Notes: generated by a model not told the origin, from the letters alone. Counted from the first letter of the stretch, positions 1 through 11,081 are shown. The stretch: DNA of 64,000 bases from Buddleja alternifolia (GCA_019426215.1 CM033393.1:24244591-24308590), one strand, 5' to 3'. Numbers and translations are program-made.

Positions 1-817
1 GCAAGTATTTATACAAGTCTGATGATTATGTATTTATATAGCAGTCAGAATCAGATTAATGCCAGCTTCCTTTCATAATTACATATAGTCATTGCAGCTA
101 TTCAGAAGGGTAATCTCTTCAATCAAGCTGGATCCATGTAAATCGGCCTGACCAGCCAGAGATCTTGGGCTAGATTTCCTCAGTTTGCTATGAAAAGTTT
201 TCTAATCAATTGGTTCTTGTCTTCAATCTAACTCTTTATAGATTTAGTCTTCCTTTGCAGGTGTGGATTAGGCATATTTACGTGGGTCTTGATCCAGCTA
301 ATAGGGCTCTTAGCCCATTAATTCTTGGACTTGTCAGCTTGGTCAAATAGTTAATTTCCACTCAAATCAATATATGTAATCACACTTTAGACTAATTACT
401 AAACCAAAAATAATTAATTATTACAATACAAATTCAATGATAACAAGTTAGTGAATAGGGTTTTATTTGTGGCGTTCATATTTGCACTTAATTTATAGCT
501 AACTTAAAATTCGTAATCTTTAAATTAAAAAAATATATATAAAAAAATGAGAGATATATTATAAATCAATTCATCTCACTATGATACTAAGCCCTTTTCA
601 ATTAATTTAAAATACGTAAAAAAAAATGTAATTTATGAATTTAATTTATAGATGCCTGGCATTTTTTATTACAATAATTAGAGTTGTATAGTCTATAAAT
701 AAAAAAGATCATGAACAAATTCACAGAAATCACCTATCACGTTTTTTATTTAGTTAATCATTATTCAACAATTGTACATTATATAGAATCTTATTTTCTT
801 GATAAGTAATTTTTAGA
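1..817. other. AT-rich intergenic DNA, no gene seen
   Basis: No open frame, RNA gene or recognisable element was found here. The stretch is AT-rich, especially 360-780, as is usual for plant spacer DNA. Confidence 0.6.
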
Positions 818-940
818 CAAAATGACTCCTATGGTCCCTCTGCTTTTTAGTTTGTCTCACTTTGGTCCTTTATTAAATAAAAATAGCACATTAGTCCCTC
901 TTCTAGATAAAATGTGTCACTATGGTCCTTCCCAATCTTT
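818..940 (+). repeat. Left arm of a degenerate inverted repeat flanking pararetrovirus copy 1
   Basis: Contains several diverged repeats of the type tggtccctc / TTTGTCTCACTT. The reverse complement of 8968-9090 carries the same pattern (AGTTTGTATCACTT, AGTCCCTC) in the same order. The arms lie outside both ends of the viral insertion. They may be the terminal inverted repeats of an older element that the virus entered. Similarity is imperfect and was judged by eye. Confidence 0.4.
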
Positions 941-1318
941 TCTTTATTTCAAACTAACTTCATAATTTTAATCCTTCTCAAATTAGCCTATAAATACTTT
1001 TATAACCAAAATAATCCTGGTTTTCTGAAAGTTTAGCAAAAGGAGTTTTCCTATTGATTAGGCCCAACATGCTTCCGAAATAAAATTAACCTTACATAAA
1101 TTTATACCTTCTTTTGACCGCCTTATCGCCGGGTATGCCAAGTCCCCGGTTTTATAGACTATTCCAACCACATAACCGTAGCTGATGGTTCGTAGTTCTT
1201 GGCTCCTTCAGCGATACACAACACAACCCAATTTCGTTTCCTACCTTTGGGTGTAAAAGGTATATAAGTCTGTAAATTTAATAGGCATTTTGGACAACAA
1301 GTGGCTAAAGCCTTTTCT

Positions 1319-1324
1319 TTTATT
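1319..1324 (-). terminator. Polyadenylation signal AATAAA of pararetrovirus copy 1
   Basis: AATAAA on the minus strand lies about 225 nt downstream of the TATA box and downstream of the last ORF. This is the usual caulimovirid layout, in which the poly(A) site sits just inside the terminally repeated part of the pregenomic RNA. The same spacing is seen in copy 2. Confidence 0.6.
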
Positions 1325-1546
1325 GATGAAATACAAATTGAAATTACATAATATTATTCTACTCCGCTATTGGAGGAGAAACTCTTAGCCTCTCATGAGA
1401 GGACTACTATTGGGGAAATCCCCATACACTCGTTTAAGTAAAACTTAAAACTTAAAGAAGAAAGATTACAATTTTTCTATGAATAATTGTTTATGAAAGA
1501 GTTGGAGGAAATTTCTGATGATCTCCATCTGCTTCCATCTTCTCTT

Positions 1547-1610
1547 CTTATAGACCTTGGTTTCGGATTTCAAAGTCGGATTCCAAGACCTCTTTAATCT
1601 TTAGACGTCA
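1547..1610 (-). promoter_or_regulatory. Pregenomic RNA promoter of pararetrovirus copy 1: TATA box plus TGACGTCT motif
   Basis: On the minus strand a TATA-like CTATAAGAAGAG (about 1556-1545) follows a TGACGTCT motif at 1610-1603. TGACG motifs upstream of the TATA box are known from the CaMV 35S promoter (as-1, bound by TGA-type bZIP factors). Position after the last ORF and before the poly(A) signal fits the pregenomic promoter. Activity is not shown by sequence. Confidence 0.5.
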
Positions 1611-1777
1611 TTGTATACGTCTATCTTTAATAATGTGCGTGGGTCCCTGTGTTTGCCACTTTGTCTGTCACGCCTGTTTGCTTTTACAGCTGTTTGCTTT
1701 TACAGCTGTTTTCCACTTAATCAATCACATGATTGATTCCTTTACTTATTGCGCCTGACTATTCAGGCCTTTGTCGT

Positions 1778-3095
1778 TTACATAATTTTACCGGGGTTTG
1801 GGGAAACCCTTGGGTTAAACTTTCCTTTAACCCTTATCCTTGTCGGATTCGGGTTTTGTCTTAGTAACCCGTATTCTTGTACCGAATAGGGGTTTCTCTT
1901 GAAATTTGAACATTCCCTGTTGTGCCATAGATCAACATGCATCATGTTGCAGGCCTTCTTCCTGGTTGCCTCAGTTGCTGGTAACTTGTTTTCCCAGATT
2001 AGCGTCCTCTTTTGTTCAAAGAGCTTCTCTGCGAATTCAGTACTTTTCCTGTCATGGAGTTTAACAAGAATGATCCATTCGCCGAATTTGTGAATATCTT
2101 GAATGGATACTTGACTTTGTCCGTCTCTATAAGACAAACCCACATCCCCCATTCTCTTCTGGTGGAAATATCATCTTTGTTGATAGTACTGACCAATGGA
2201 GCTTCTCCTGTTGCAACCTTCACTCTGTTGTAGGCTGTCATATCCGGTCTCTGTAACTTAATAAAATGAAAAGCTGGATGAGACCTTTTTTCTGCAATTT
2301 CTGGTGCTGCCGAAATAAACTTCAGCTCCAGAATATCACCCCTTTTGAGGTGTTGGTTATTTTGCCATGAATCATACACGACACTGGAAATCTAATCCGG
2401 AAGTTTAGATATTTCCGGAAAACCTGGTGACATAGTATGGATTGAAGCTAATGCCCCAAAATCATACCCTTCTCAGACTTCTTTGGGTTTTGAACCTTCA
2501 AGCATCCAAATCCTAGGATATTTCCCTGATATTTCTACCAATGACTTATTAGGATTTATTCCTTGTCTTGACATTAACATACCCCAAGAACGCTGATAAC
2601 CCTGCCAATGTAAATTAATTAGGTTAGTATTAACCTTAGAAGTGTCTGTCTGTGGCCTAAGATTAATTCTCCCTTTTTAACCCCAGAGGTGGTAGGTTAA
2701 CTTAAAGTAATAGGAGGTTGCCCTTCCGATTGTTCAATTGTTTCCTTTTTCCCAGAGTCTGAGAATGGACTTGTGCAAGTGGTATTTGAATCCACCGCTC
2801 CGGGTATAGAGCCCCGTTCTCTAAACGCAGGTGTAGAGTCCTGCTCTCTCAATTCTCGAGTCATCACTGAAGATGATGCCTTTTGAATTGGTCCTTGTAA
2901 TGTATTCCATAACATAGTCATGGCATACGTAGCTCCCTTGATTATTTCCTGGACTGTGTCCAGATCAACTCGTTGAACTTGTCCGGCCACTTCAGCATTT
3001 GCTGAGAGCTTTCCAAATTGCACATTACGCTCCTCAAGGTTTTCCCTAAGATGCCTATATCTCTTGATGATGGAATTGGCCTTAGACATTTCCAT
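1778..3095 (-). pseudogene. Last ORF of pararetrovirus copy 1 (position of the transactivator in related viruses), broken
   Basis: The frame opens with ATG at 3095 (MEMSKANSIIKRYRHLREN), overlapping the end of the RNase H frame, and matches the equivalent ORF of copy 2 along its length. Fragments 3095-2697, 2379-1999 and 2152-1778 are in different frames, so at least one frameshift and several stops break it. The C-terminal part has a conserved Cys/His stretch (NMMHVDLWHNREC), possibly metal-binding. In cavemo-, solendo- and caulimoviruses the gene after the polymerase is the transactivator/viroplasmin. I see position but no clear sequence match to that family. Confidence 0.6.
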
Positions 3096-5176
3096 CCCTT
3101 GTTAGGAAATCTGCAAGAACATTCTCATGAGATTTGACATTCAGCTTGCCATCTGAGAATACATGCCTTTTCTATTTTTGATTCAAGTTTATTTTTCAAA
3201 AAAGCTTTGACATTCATATTATCAATTTTTAAAGTAAATTCTTTTGCTAATAGAAATAAAGGCCGTTTTTTAAATGCCTTCCAAACAGCAAAGAATTATT
3301 TCTCGTTTATATGCCAAACTTTGGCTTGTTGTTCCATGAACAATCCACCTGTGTATCTACAAGGTTTTTCCCATGTAGTTGTTCTTTTCATGAGCACTGC
3401 TGCCCATCTATAATTGTTGGCATCTGTGTAGACTATCAAGTCATCATTGTCTTGTGGTATTGTGAGTTTAGGCAAGTTATTGCAAACTTGTTTTAACTCA
3501 TGAATTCTCTGGGTGTGAATTTCTTTCCACTTCCATTTTGTGCTTTCCGTTTCTTTTAAAAGAGGTCAGAAATCTTTCCTATATTTTGCCAGGTCTTTGA
3601 TGAAGATACCTGCAAAGTTAACAACTCCCAAAAAGCTTTGAAGCTGTTTTTTATCTTTCAGAACATCAGGAAAATTGCATATTTTTTCCACAATATGTTC
3701 CTGGAGTTCTATACCTGTTTCGTCGATAGGATTCCAAGAAATTCGATCTTATTAACACCAATTATTGCTTTCTTTTCTGAAAGTAATAATCCTTCATTAA
3801 AACATGCATTAGAAAATATTTCAAGATGTTTAATATGTTTTTTCATATTTCTAGATACAATTAATACGTCGTCAATATAGACAAACATAAACTCGAAATA
3901 ATCTTTAAACAGATTATCCATCTTTCTTTGATATATCTGGGGTGCGTTGGCTAATCCCATTGGAAGGACATTCCAGATATATTGACCTTGTGGAATAGAA
4001 AATGTCGTATATTTTCTAGACTCCTTTTCCATCTTGATCTGATAGAAACTAGATTTACAATCAAACTTTGAAAACATTTTAGCATCTTTAATGCATTCAA
4101 TTAAGTGTTCTCTACTGAGAATATAATAACCATCAAATTCAAGTATCTTATTGATACCCTGATAGTTTATTACTAATCTTGCTTTTCCTTGTTTTACCTC
4201 ACCATAGTTTCTTACTAGAAACCCAGGGCTACTATAAGCAGAGACTCCAGGTTCTATGAGTTTAAGATCGATATGCTCTTTTATGATTGTTTGCATATCC
4301 TTTTTATCCTCCATATTCATCTGGATTGACTTGTATCGAACGTACTCATACTTACATTGTTCTTTTACTTTCAGAGTAGCTTCGATCTTGTTTTTATCCC
4401 ACCAAGCCAAAGGATTCTCATTAAAGTTCCTTTGAATTAGTCTCTTAACATCTTCAAGAGAAAGTAAACTTTCTTCGTCAATGTTATCAATGGACTTGTT
4501 CTGTAATTCATTCTTAAGAAGCTGTATTTCTTTTTTAGAATTTTCATAACAGTGTGTGTTCTCAGTTCTCACTTTCAATTAGACCATGTAGTCTAAAAGG
4601 CAAGAGAGCTTTTCCAAATCTCCTTTTATCCTTCATTTTAGGATGGGTTAATTTGGAATCGGCCATAAAATCACCACGTTTGCTGCGAAAATTAATAGGC
4701 AGTATTCGATTAAACGCTTTTGCTAATCGCATAACTTGTATATTATTACCACAACTTGTAGTAAATATTAACAAGTTCTGGTGATTATCTTGCACATATC
4801 TTGCAAAGGTTTGAATAAAGTTATTACCCAGTAGAATATCTGCGTCTGTACCATGAAAATACACGGGTGGCAATTTTACCTTGTACCAAGGGGTACCCCC
4901 GACTCCTCCAATCATGATATTTGCTTCTCATATTCCTTTATTGAGAAGAAGGATTTTTTGAGAGAAATCCCTTCCTGCAATAATAGGTAGTGATTCAATA
5001 GCGTTGCTAGGAAAAACACCAGGTTTTGTTGTACAAATTCCTGATTCTGAATCTATATAAGCTGCAAAATATTCTGACTTATATTGTTCATATAACATAC
5101 CTACAGATATGTATATTGAAAAAGGGCTAGTCATTTACTCAACTTGAATTATATGTCCATCCAAGCTAAATTCCAT
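3082..5176 (-). pseudogene. Protease-reverse transcriptase-RNase H of pararetrovirus copy 1, broken
   Basis: Retropepsin region at 5134-4928 has the active-site triplet DSESG (AAYIDSESGIC) and a later ADILLGNNF segment. The RT domain lies in 4578-3709 with FSKFDCKSSFYQI and the catalytic FVYIDDVL box. RNase H remnants follow and stop at 3084-3082. Enzyme role in the family: polyprotein processing and copying of pregenomic RNA to DNA. The frame is cut at about 4928, 4562 and 3709 and the RNase H part has no long open frame, so no active product is expected. Copy 2 has the same domain order. Confidence 0.85.
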
Positions 5177-5347
5177 ACCTTTTCCTTTTCTTCCCAAAGG
5201 TTTATGTTCCTCAAGAAAGCTTAATCCCAAGGTAACAATTCCTTAGTTTCGTCCTGCTAATCCTGTAACAAATACTTCATATCCTGCTAATTCTAGCATA
5301 CATTCGTATTTGCCATTAGTAGATTGTTGCAAGTGATATAGATCATC

Positions 5348-6347
5348 ACAAGGAAAGTAACTATCTTTCTTTGTAATATCAAATAAAACTTGCACTTCCT
5401 TCTATCCTTCAGGGCATCTAATCTTTACATTATCTACCCGAATAGCTTGAGGAGTTGAATCTTCTATTAATTCTTTTCCTTTTAAGCTCCTAATCCTTTC
5501 TTCTGAAAAGGACATTCTGCTATTAAAATCTGTTCTAGAGCTCATTGAGCGATCTAAGACTGGATGGTCACGAATTAAGATATCAACACCACCTATTCTT
5601 GGTATCTGAATGGGATCGGGTGCCATTACCTTAGCAAATTCCTTGAAAATTCTTGGAATTTCAATATACTCTTTCCGAATAAACAAATCAGAATGGTGTG
5701 TATTGGAAAGCGCATAAGCAATTCTATATGTTATAGAATATGGTCTGTTCCCTTCTTTAATAAAATCAGTTCTTTTAAAATCTTGGTGAAGGGTTAAGAC
5801 TCAGCTGAAATCTTGGTCAACTAGGTTATATGCAATTCTTGGATGAATATCAAACATAAGTTTGCCTGCATATAAATTCCCTACCATTGTACCAAGACAA
5901 CCATATCTTAGATTATTAATTCTCTTGTCCATTATAGATAAATGTAACGGAGAATTAACACCTTCTTTGAAAGTTGCTTTAATTACTACTTCAATGGTCC
6001 CTATATGGATCCATTTCATAGTAAAAGTTACTTCCTCTTTGAGCTTACTTAATTCCTCCAGAATTTCTTCTTTAGGAATTAGTTGCATATCCATTACATT
6101 TCCTGTTAATTCCATAGGAAAATTCCCCAGAACTTACTTTGTATTAGATGTTATGTCGCCTTTGATTTAAACCAATCTGGTTTAAGATTCGGCTGACTCC
6201 GCTAACCCTAAACCCATCATATTTCTTCAGGTTAGAGTCCTGCTTCATTATCTTTTCCATAGTCTTGTCTGAGACCGATGCTTTGGAAAAGAATCCTGCT
6301 AGGTTGTCCGATGTTTGGAGCCTATCCCCTTCGTTGGAGTAATCCAT
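5348..6347 (-). pseudogene. Movement protein (30K superfamily) of pararetrovirus copy 1, broken
   Basis: Three open pieces (6347-6144, 6115-5801, 5686-5402) together cover the movement protein seen intact in copy 2. The conserved core MKWIHIGTIEVVIKATF is in the second piece. This is the caulimovirid branch of the 30K family, which forms tubules or dilates plasmodesmata for cell-to-cell spread. The start ATG at 6347 overlaps the stop of the small upstream ORF as TAATG. Two or more breaks make it a pseudogene. Confidence 0.85.
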
Positions 6348-6616
6348 TAGAAAGGATTGCTTTGTTCTTGATATATAGAATGATTATCTCTAGTCATCCT
6401 CTCAATGAGTCCATCTAGAGTACGAACATTTTCTAACTAGATTTGAATCTTAGTTTCATGCTCAATTATCTTTCTTAAACGAAGAGGCGTTTCGCCTAAT
6501 AGCTGAATAGTAGCTTCATAATGTTCTATTATGACTCTGCTTCTTTCTATTTTTTCTCTGAAATCAGAGATAACAGTTCTGAGTTGTTGAACTGTATAAA
6601 TAGGAATTCTAAGCAT
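6347..6616 (-). pseudogene. Small ORF C of pararetrovirus copy 1, between coat and movement protein
   Basis: A 90-codon frame starts at ATG 6616 and ends with TAA at 6349-6347, sharing bases with the movement protein ATG (TAATG). It is interrupted by one in-frame TAG. The sequence (TVQQLRTVISDF, then IIEHYEATIQLLG) is heptad-rich and probably coiled-coil. Copy 2 has a shorter relative at 55804-55634. Virion-associated coiled-coil proteins of similar size are known in caulimoviruses, but homology is not shown here. Confidence 0.6.
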
Positions 6617-6641
6617 TTTTTAATTTTTCCTGAAATTAAGC

Positions 6642-8072
6642 TTATTTTGGATCGGTTGTAGATTCATCTGAATCACTTTCTATCTCTTCCTCATATACAC
6701 TTTCATCTGAGGGAATACTTTCGAATTGGTAAAATGGTACCAAATCTCCGTAAAAAACTACATCCAGTATGTCATTAGTGGCTTCAAATTGTTTTAATTC
6801 ACCACTTTTTTGTGGACAATCTGGTGAAATGTGGCCACGAGCTCCACATGTCCAGCAGTTATAATCTTTGAAACTTTCATTTGTTCGAGTGTGAGCCCTT
6901 TTGAAAGTTCGTCTAATAGGTTTCTTTCCATCGGATATCCGAGATCCTTGGGAAGACACCCCAGTTGGTCCAGTTCTCCGGCCAGATTTATAAGATCGGG
7001 CTTTAGATTTAGACCACCAAGACTTTCGTCTAAAAGAAGATCGCCTTTTATTACTGATGTTATTAGAGCGAGCAAACTACTTTCTCTTCTTCCTCTGCTC
7101 AATTTACTCTCCAAGTATTGTTGGAAAATCATTATTATCACAACAAAGAGGGGTTTTCTTCATTTTTCCTCTTAGTTTTTTCATGTTCTTCTGAACAGCG
7201 GCTTGTTGACACCAGTCCTTTAGTTTGTCTTTTAAGAAAGACATTCGTCTAGCAACCGTATCAACCTGTCCTTCCAGGACCTTGTAAGAATGAATTAACA
7301 TTTCTCTCCAATGACTGCAAATTTTGGCGAAGAACATAGGTGCAGCAATTTCTGCACTTACATTTGCATGAAAGAAATATTTTCGAAACCAATAGATGTA
7401 TTCATCAATGGCACCAATATTTCTTAATTCAAAACCATAGAGTGCCTGGATGTACTCTCTGGTTCTTTTTGCATTATTTTCACCGAAGTATCCATCTCCG
7501 ATAAAATTTAATTTGGTTATCCTTCCGAATCTATCTGCAATAGTGTTTTTAGATTCTCTGGCTAAAACCTCTTGCTTAGATTCTGCTAGGATACGTTCCC
7601 ATCCTACCTTCACAGATCCTTCTAAGCTTAACTCCATTAATCTAATGAAGTTTTCTTTGTCTAGTTCCAATGTAGTAGCGACTATTTTCATAGAGGCTAC
7701 CCATTCATCGATTAATTTCTCGATGTTTCTGAAATCTTTTATATCCAAATTAAGGATAGTACCATATGGATTCAAGGATTGTGATATCGTCCTTGCCCAT
7801 GGGGTATTTTCTGGTATCCTGTTTGGATTTCTTGCAGGATTTGCTCTAAACGTTACCCCTCTAAGAGCGGGTTCTGCATTTGTATGCAAATCTTCACTTT
7901 CTCGCATCGGTTCACCCTGTGGAGGATTATTAGATGCAGAACTTTCTTCCAGCGCTGGTAATCCCAGTGCTAATTCATGGGTTTTTATATGAGCCAGGTC
8001 CACAACATTTAATTGTGAAAAGGACTCAGCTAATTCTTGTAGATCAGACGGATCTACTCTTGATATATCCAT
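6642..8072 (-). pseudogene. Coat protein of pararetrovirus copy 1, broken
   Basis: Starts at the same MDISRVDPSDLQ as copy 2 (ATG at 8072). The frame is open to 7104 and continues in another frame at 6959-6642. The second part holds the caulimovirid coat protein zinc knuckle CWTCGARGHISPDC followed by an acidic, serine-rich tail. In the family this protein packages the genome, the knuckle binds RNA, and the acidic tail is a phosphorylation target. A frameshift and stop near 7104 separate core from knuckle. Confidence 0.85.
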
Positions 8073-8073
8073 A

Positions 8074-8340
8074 TTAGTTAATACTTCTAAGGATATCAAT
8101 GAGTAGTTCATCATGCATCTTAGGCTTTGGTATTTCTTTAGTCTTTCCCTTCTGATGTAGAAGAGGTACTCATCCAAGTGCATCGCCGATTCTATCCTTT
8201 TTTAATTTGGACGTACCGGTGATACCTTGTCTTTCTTTCAGATCTAGGACAATTGTCTTTATATCTATTATAGATCTATTTAGATCTGGAAGAATCTTGA
8301 GGATTTCCTCAAATTTTTGGTTCAAGGTTTCGACTTTCAT
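8074..8340 (-). pseudogene. Small ORF B of pararetrovirus copy 1 (coiled-coil), broken
   Basis: Aligned by position and sequence with the 83-residue ORF B of copy 2. ATG at 8340 is followed by a heptad-like stretch, and the C-terminal region EVLTN lies just before the coat protein ATG. A frameshift merges its end into the coat protein frame (open from 8183). Function unknown; small coiled-coil proteins next to the coat gene in caulimovirids are often virion-associated. Confidence 0.45.
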
Positions 8341-8449
8341 AGGTAGATGTCCTAGCTTATGACCGTAATCTTCAATTGTCTTTTGAATTTCTCTAAGATC
8401 TTTAGAAATCTTAGATGTATTTGGTTCAATCTCTTTCCAATTCGTTAAA

Positions 8450-8758
8450 ATTAAGGGTTACCTTTATTTGCTGTCCCGGGCCATTTGCCTTGGATCTCAG
8501 TGAGTTGTAAATCCCTCGCAACATTGCCTTGAAATTTATCATTCATGGTAAATTTCCTTTCATAGTATCGGATCGATGCTGGTAATTCTGCTACAGGTGT
8601 TCTCGTCTGTGCTCTAACAATCGTTTCCTTGATTTCATAAGAAAGTTTTTTATGCTATGCCGTTGGATTAATTTATCAATCCTTTTTCCTCTTTGTTTTT
8701 CCAGTGTCTGGAAATACTCCTCGTTTTCTTTATAAATTGACCATTCGGGCAATTCCAT
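8450..8758 (-). pseudogene. Small ORF A of pararetrovirus copy 1, broken
   Basis: Starts at ATG 8758 shortly after the primer-binding site and leader, and matches ORF A of copy 2 (58117-57776) by eye, including FQGNVARDLQL near the end. It is interrupted by stops and a frameshift. No known family was recognised. Confidence 0.45.
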
Positions 8759-8830
8759 TCTTGTTTAACTCTCCTCACTTAGGGGTAGACTTAATCTTAT
8801 GTAACCAATTTGAATATTTCATCAATAAAC

Positions 8831-8846
8831 CTAGGCGCTGATACCA
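8831..8846 (-). other. tRNA-Met primer-binding site of pararetrovirus copy 1
   Basis: Minus strand reads TGGTATCAGCGCCTAG. Caulimovirids prime minus-strand DNA with initiator tRNA-Met at TGGTATCAGAGCC; there is one mismatch here. It lies at the extreme 5' end of the integrated unit. Confidence 0.8.
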
Positions 8847-8967
8847 TTCTTCAAGCAGGATCCTTCTTTTGCTTAAATTAGGGCACTTCAGGATTATTTC
8901 TCTTTTTTGGACTATATTTGATAGTAATCAAAAGTTTGAGGACTTGTTTGAAATAACATTTTTCATT

Positions 8968-9090
8968 AAAATCTTGAAGGGACTAAAATGACACGGAAAT
9001 AAGGACATGAGGGACTTAAGTGGAACAAATATTACCTGAGAGACTTAAGTGATACAAACTGAAAAGATGGAGGACTATAAATGCTATTAT
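8968..9090 (-). repeat. Right arm of the degenerate inverted repeat flanking pararetrovirus copy 1
   Basis: Pairs with 818-940 (see there). Lies between the viral 5' end and the GDP-mannose dehydratase promoter. Confidence 0.4.
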
Positions 9091-9284
9091 CTCTAATTTT
9101 TATAGGGCATAGAGATCATTTTTGAAGTAACAATAATAATTTTAATTATTTGAGTATAACAAGTTGTTGGGAGGGGCGGCACTCCCTCCCGTCAATAAAT
9201 TTGCAGTTTCCATTTCTCTCCCATTTGCCATCATCAACTAACTATACATCTTCTTCTCTTACACCCCTCCATTATATTTTCGCA

Positions 9285-10388
9285 ATGGCAAACAGTATAA
9301 ACAACGACGAGTCGGCCACAGTCAGATCTGAATCGGGCAGCAGTCAAAAAGTGGCACTGATCACTGGTATCACAGGCCAAGACGGGTCTTACCTGACGGA
9401 GTTGTTACTGAATAAAGGGTACGAGGTGCACGGCCTGATCCGTCGATCATCAAACTTCAACACACAGCGCATCAACCACATCTACATCGACCCCCACAAT
9501 GTCCACAAAGCCCACATGAAGCTCCACTACGCCGATCTCACCGACGCCTCCTCCCTCCGCCGCTGGCTCGACATCATCCTCCCCGACGAGGTCTACAACC
9601 TCGCCGCACAATCCCACGTCGCCGTCTCCTTCGAGATCCCCGACTACACCGCCGACGTCGTCGCCACCGGCGCCCTCCGCCTCCTCGAGGCCGTCCGCTC
9701 CCATATCTCCTCCTCCGGCCGCTCCCACATCAAATACTACCAGGCCGGCTCTTCCGAGATGTTCGGATCCACCCCCCCGCCCCAATCCGAAAACACTCCC
9801 TTCCACCCCCGCTCCCCTTACGCCGCCTCCAAGTGCGCCGCCCATTGGTACACCGTCAATTACCGCGAGGCCTACGGCATTTTCGCCTGCAATGGCATTT
9901 TGTTCAACCACGAGTCCCCTCGAAGAGGGGAGAATTTCGTGACCCGGAAGATCACCAGGGCTGTGGGTCGGATCAAGATCGGGCTCCAGAGCAAGCTGTT
10001 CTTGGGGAATTTGCAAGCTTCTAGGGATTGGGGTTTTGCAGGCGACTATGTGGAGGCAATGTGGTTGATGCTGCAGCAGGAGAAGGCGGATGATTATGTT
10101 GTGGCGACGGAGGAGTCCCATACGGTGGAGGAGTTCTTGGCGGTGGCGTTTGGGTACGTCGGTTTGAACTGGAATGATCATGTGGTGATCGATAAGCGGT
10201 ATTTGAGGCCAACGGAGGTGGATAATCTGAAAGGGGATGCAAGCAAGGCAAAGAAAGTACTGGGTTGGAAGCCCAAGGTGGGGTTTGAGCAGCTGGTGAA
10301 GATGATGGTGGATGAAGATATTGAATTGGCCAAGAGGGAGAAAGTGCTTGTTAATGCCGGCTATATGGATGCACAGCAGCAGCCTTGA
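9285..10388 (+). CDS. GMD: GDP-mannose 4,6-dehydratase
   Basis: Converts GDP-D-mannose to GDP-4-keto-6-deoxy-D-mannose, the first step of cytosolic GDP-L-fucose synthesis, using bound NADP(H). The 367-residue product is an extended short-chain dehydrogenase. It has the Rossmann motif TGITGQDG at 27-34, NLAAQSHV at 105-112, the active-site serine and glutamate in GSSEMFG (155-161) and the YAASK dyad (Tyr179, Lys183). [17 protein letters not shown] is the GMD substrate-loop signature. Length fits Arabidopsis MUR1/GMD1 (about 360-375). The frame is open upstream to 9150 but ATG 9285 was chosen because the N-terminus is then a normal short plant extension and the preceding bases are a CT-rich leader. 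There are no introns, as in Arabidopsis. The first half is strikingly C-rich at third codon positions. A pararetrovirus ends 437 bp upstream. Confidence 0.97.
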   Translation: MANSINNDESATVRSESGSSQKVALITGITGQDGSYLTELLLNKGYEVHGLIRRSSNFNTQRINHIYIDPHNVHKAHMKLHYADLTDASSLRRWLDIILPDEVYNLAAQSHVAVSFEIPDYTADVVATGALRLLEAVRSHISSSGRSHIKYYQAGSSEMFGSTPPPQSENTPFHPRSPYAASKCAAHWYTVNYREAYGIFACNGILFNHESPRRGENFVTRKITRAVGRIKIGLQSKLFLGNLQASRDWGFAGDYVEAMWLMLQQEKADDYVVATEESHTVEEFLAVAFGYVGLNWNDHVVIDKRYLRPTEVDNLKGDASKAKKVLGWKPKVGFEQLVKMMVDEDIELAKREKVLVNAGYMDAQQQP

Positions 10389-11081
10389 TTACATTTTGAC
10401 GAGTTTTATTATCACTGCTATTTTCCTTTATTTCAGTTGTTGATGAAAGTGGATGGTTTTATAGAGGCGGAGTGCAGTGTTTTTGGTTTTAAAATTGTGA
10501 TGTTACTTACTGTATGCGTTGTAGTTGCTGGACATTTTGTTTAATTCTTCTACTGAAATGAGATTCACATTTACTGTAGTTGTTCAGTGATATATGATTC
10601 AATTTCATTGATACAGAGTGTTGAAATAAATGCATGTGTGAATAGGAGGAGGAGGAGATTATGATAGTCGGTGGATGGAGCTTCCATTCAGTTAATAAGC
10701 TCTGTCCCTGTGTGGGGTTCAGCTGTCTAGCTTTGAGCTTCAAACAAGCTGTGGTTACTTTTTGAACAAAAATCCAAGGAAACAATTAGATCTGCAATAA
10801 ACTAATGGCAACTATCCAAATATCCTTTCCCAAACTTGGCAATTAATAGGAGATCATTCCTCAGTATCAGTTTGATTACAATAGTCTGCTGTCAATACAA
10901 GAGATATAAACTATAAATATGTGCTGCCGAACTTCGCCCAAATCAAATACAATATGGGGGCGCATGATCAAGTCGTCTTTAGCATGGCAAGCTTCTAACT
11001 CAACCTAATTGCTCTATTTGGAGAACGTACAAAAAAACCAAGTATGAAAAGCAAAGGAAAAAAGATGGCCAAAAAACAACA
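10389..11081. other. 3' flank of GMD and convergent gene, no further gene
   Basis: Holds the GMD 3' untranslated region, with an AATAAA at about 10626, and the 3' untranslated region of the convergent minus-strand gene. Short open frames here lack any recognisable features. Confidence 0.5.

Larger units (their letters stand above)
1060..8848 (-). mobile_element. Endogenous pararetrovirus (Caulimoviridae), copy 1, one genome unit
   Basis: Read on the minus strand, this segment begins at a tRNA-Met primer-binding site (8846-8831) and continues through two small ORFs, coat protein, a third small ORF, movement protein, protease, reverse transcriptase, RNase H and a large last ORF. It ends after a TATA box and polyadenylation signal. 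Its length of about 7.8 kb fits a caulimovirid genome. There are no terminal direct repeats, so it is not an LTR element. Both ends match those of copy 2 at 50152-58207. Stops and frameshifts break every large frame, and it is more decayed than copy 2. Coat protein before movement protein is, from memory, the order in cavemo/solendovirus-type genomes. The genus is uncertain. Confidence 0.9.

Noticed and set aside
9450..10181. 243-codon minus-strand open frame opposite GMD
   Set aside because: Shadow of the C/G-rich third positions of the GMD gene; low-complexity Gly/Val/Asp product with no known features.
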